A stretch of DNA of 6,368 nucleotides from Alphaproteobacteria bacterium (lineage in GTDB: Bacteria; Pseudomonadota; Alphaproteobacteria; RF32; UBA3637), in the NCBI GenBank assembly GCA_017632555.1, contig JAGBRF010000131.1, positions 1 through 6,368 of the forward strand, in the 5' to 3' direction. Shown here in pieces: positions 6,322 through 6,368 of this stretch. The notes beneath the pieces were generated by a model that was not told where the DNA came from, did not search any database, and saw nothing but the letters and a program-made list of their open reading frames with translations. Both the position numbers and the translations under genes were made by a program. Numbering within the stretch: position 1 is the first letter of the stretch; each line of letters begins with the position of its first letter.

Positions 6322-6368
6322 ATGGAAAAGTTTATTGATGCACATACGCATTTGCAAATGATGAAAAA
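6322..6368 (+). CDS. Probable metal-dependent hydrolase of TatD type, 5' end only
   Basis: Only the first 15 complete codons are inside the window, reading MEKFIDAHTHLQMMK. The Phe-Ile-Asp-Ala-His-Thr-His-Leu start is the first metal-binding HxH strand typical of TatD-family nucleases and related amidohydrolase-fold enzymes, where it lies right at the N-terminus. The ATG at 6322 is chosen over the in-frame ATG at 6304 because AAAGGA (6307-6312) lies nine bases before it and the HxH motif then falls at residues 8-10. The gene is transcribed away from trkH from its own promoter. Other HxH enzymes (amidohydrolase or PHP type) cannot be ruled out from so few residues. Confidence 0.6.
   Translation, partial: MEKFIDAHTHLQMMK

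Noticed and set aside
1..6368. A possible defence or other novel multi-gene system
   Set aside because: The genes are a kinase, an AsmA-family envelope protein, TrkH and a TatD-like start. TatD-like nucleases occur in some defence systems, but nothing else here (ATPase/effector pairs, arrays, reverse transcriptase, mobile elements) supports that reading.

Overview
This is a compact AT-rich bacterial chromosomal segment. An inner-membrane-anchored AsmA-family protein implies a cell with an outer membrane, so the host is Gram-negative. The low GC, the AsmA architecture and the TrkH type would fit an AT-rich (possibly uncultured or host-associated) alphaproteobacterium, but that placement is an inference and no marker gene settles it. 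Apart from the right edge, all coding is on the minus strand. I see no mobile element, CRISPR array, tRNA, rRNA or defence locus.

Layout, in plus-strand coordinates from left to right. (1) 1-130, minus: the 5' end of an unidentified gene that runs off the left edge and has a good ribosome binding site. (2) About 191-229: a clear Rho-independent terminator closing the operon that ends at 266. (3) 266-814, minus: a small P-loop nucleoside monophosphate kinase resembling the archaeal-type cytidylate kinases. (4) 825-4688, minus: a 1287-residue AsmA-family protein with an N-terminal membrane anchor, a long beta-rich periplasmic body, an AsmA-type C-terminal domain and an added helical tail of about 225 residues. 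(5) 4689-4766: a short gap holding a strong-looking promoter for the asmA-like/kinase operon. (6) 4767-6227, minus: TrkH, the membrane subunit of a Trk potassium importer, probably starting at TTG. (7) 6228-6321: a divergent control region with promoters facing both ways around a short perfect dyad. (8) 6322 to the right edge, plus: the first residues of a probable metal-dependent hydrolase of TatD type.

The AsmA-like gene and the kinase form one transcription unit: 10 bases separate them, the AsmA stop lies inside the kinase ribosome binding site, and a terminator follows the kinase. No functional link between them is evident. TrkH lies upstream on the same strand with no clear terminator, so some read-through into asmA is possible, but asmA has its own promoter. 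TrkH normally works with the cytoplasmic regulator TrkA, which is not in this window.

The region looks like ordinary housekeeping sequence, and I do not see an undescribed system. The items most worth a second look are the helical tail on the AsmA protein, the archaeal-type kinase in this operon, and the divergent promoter region with its dyad.
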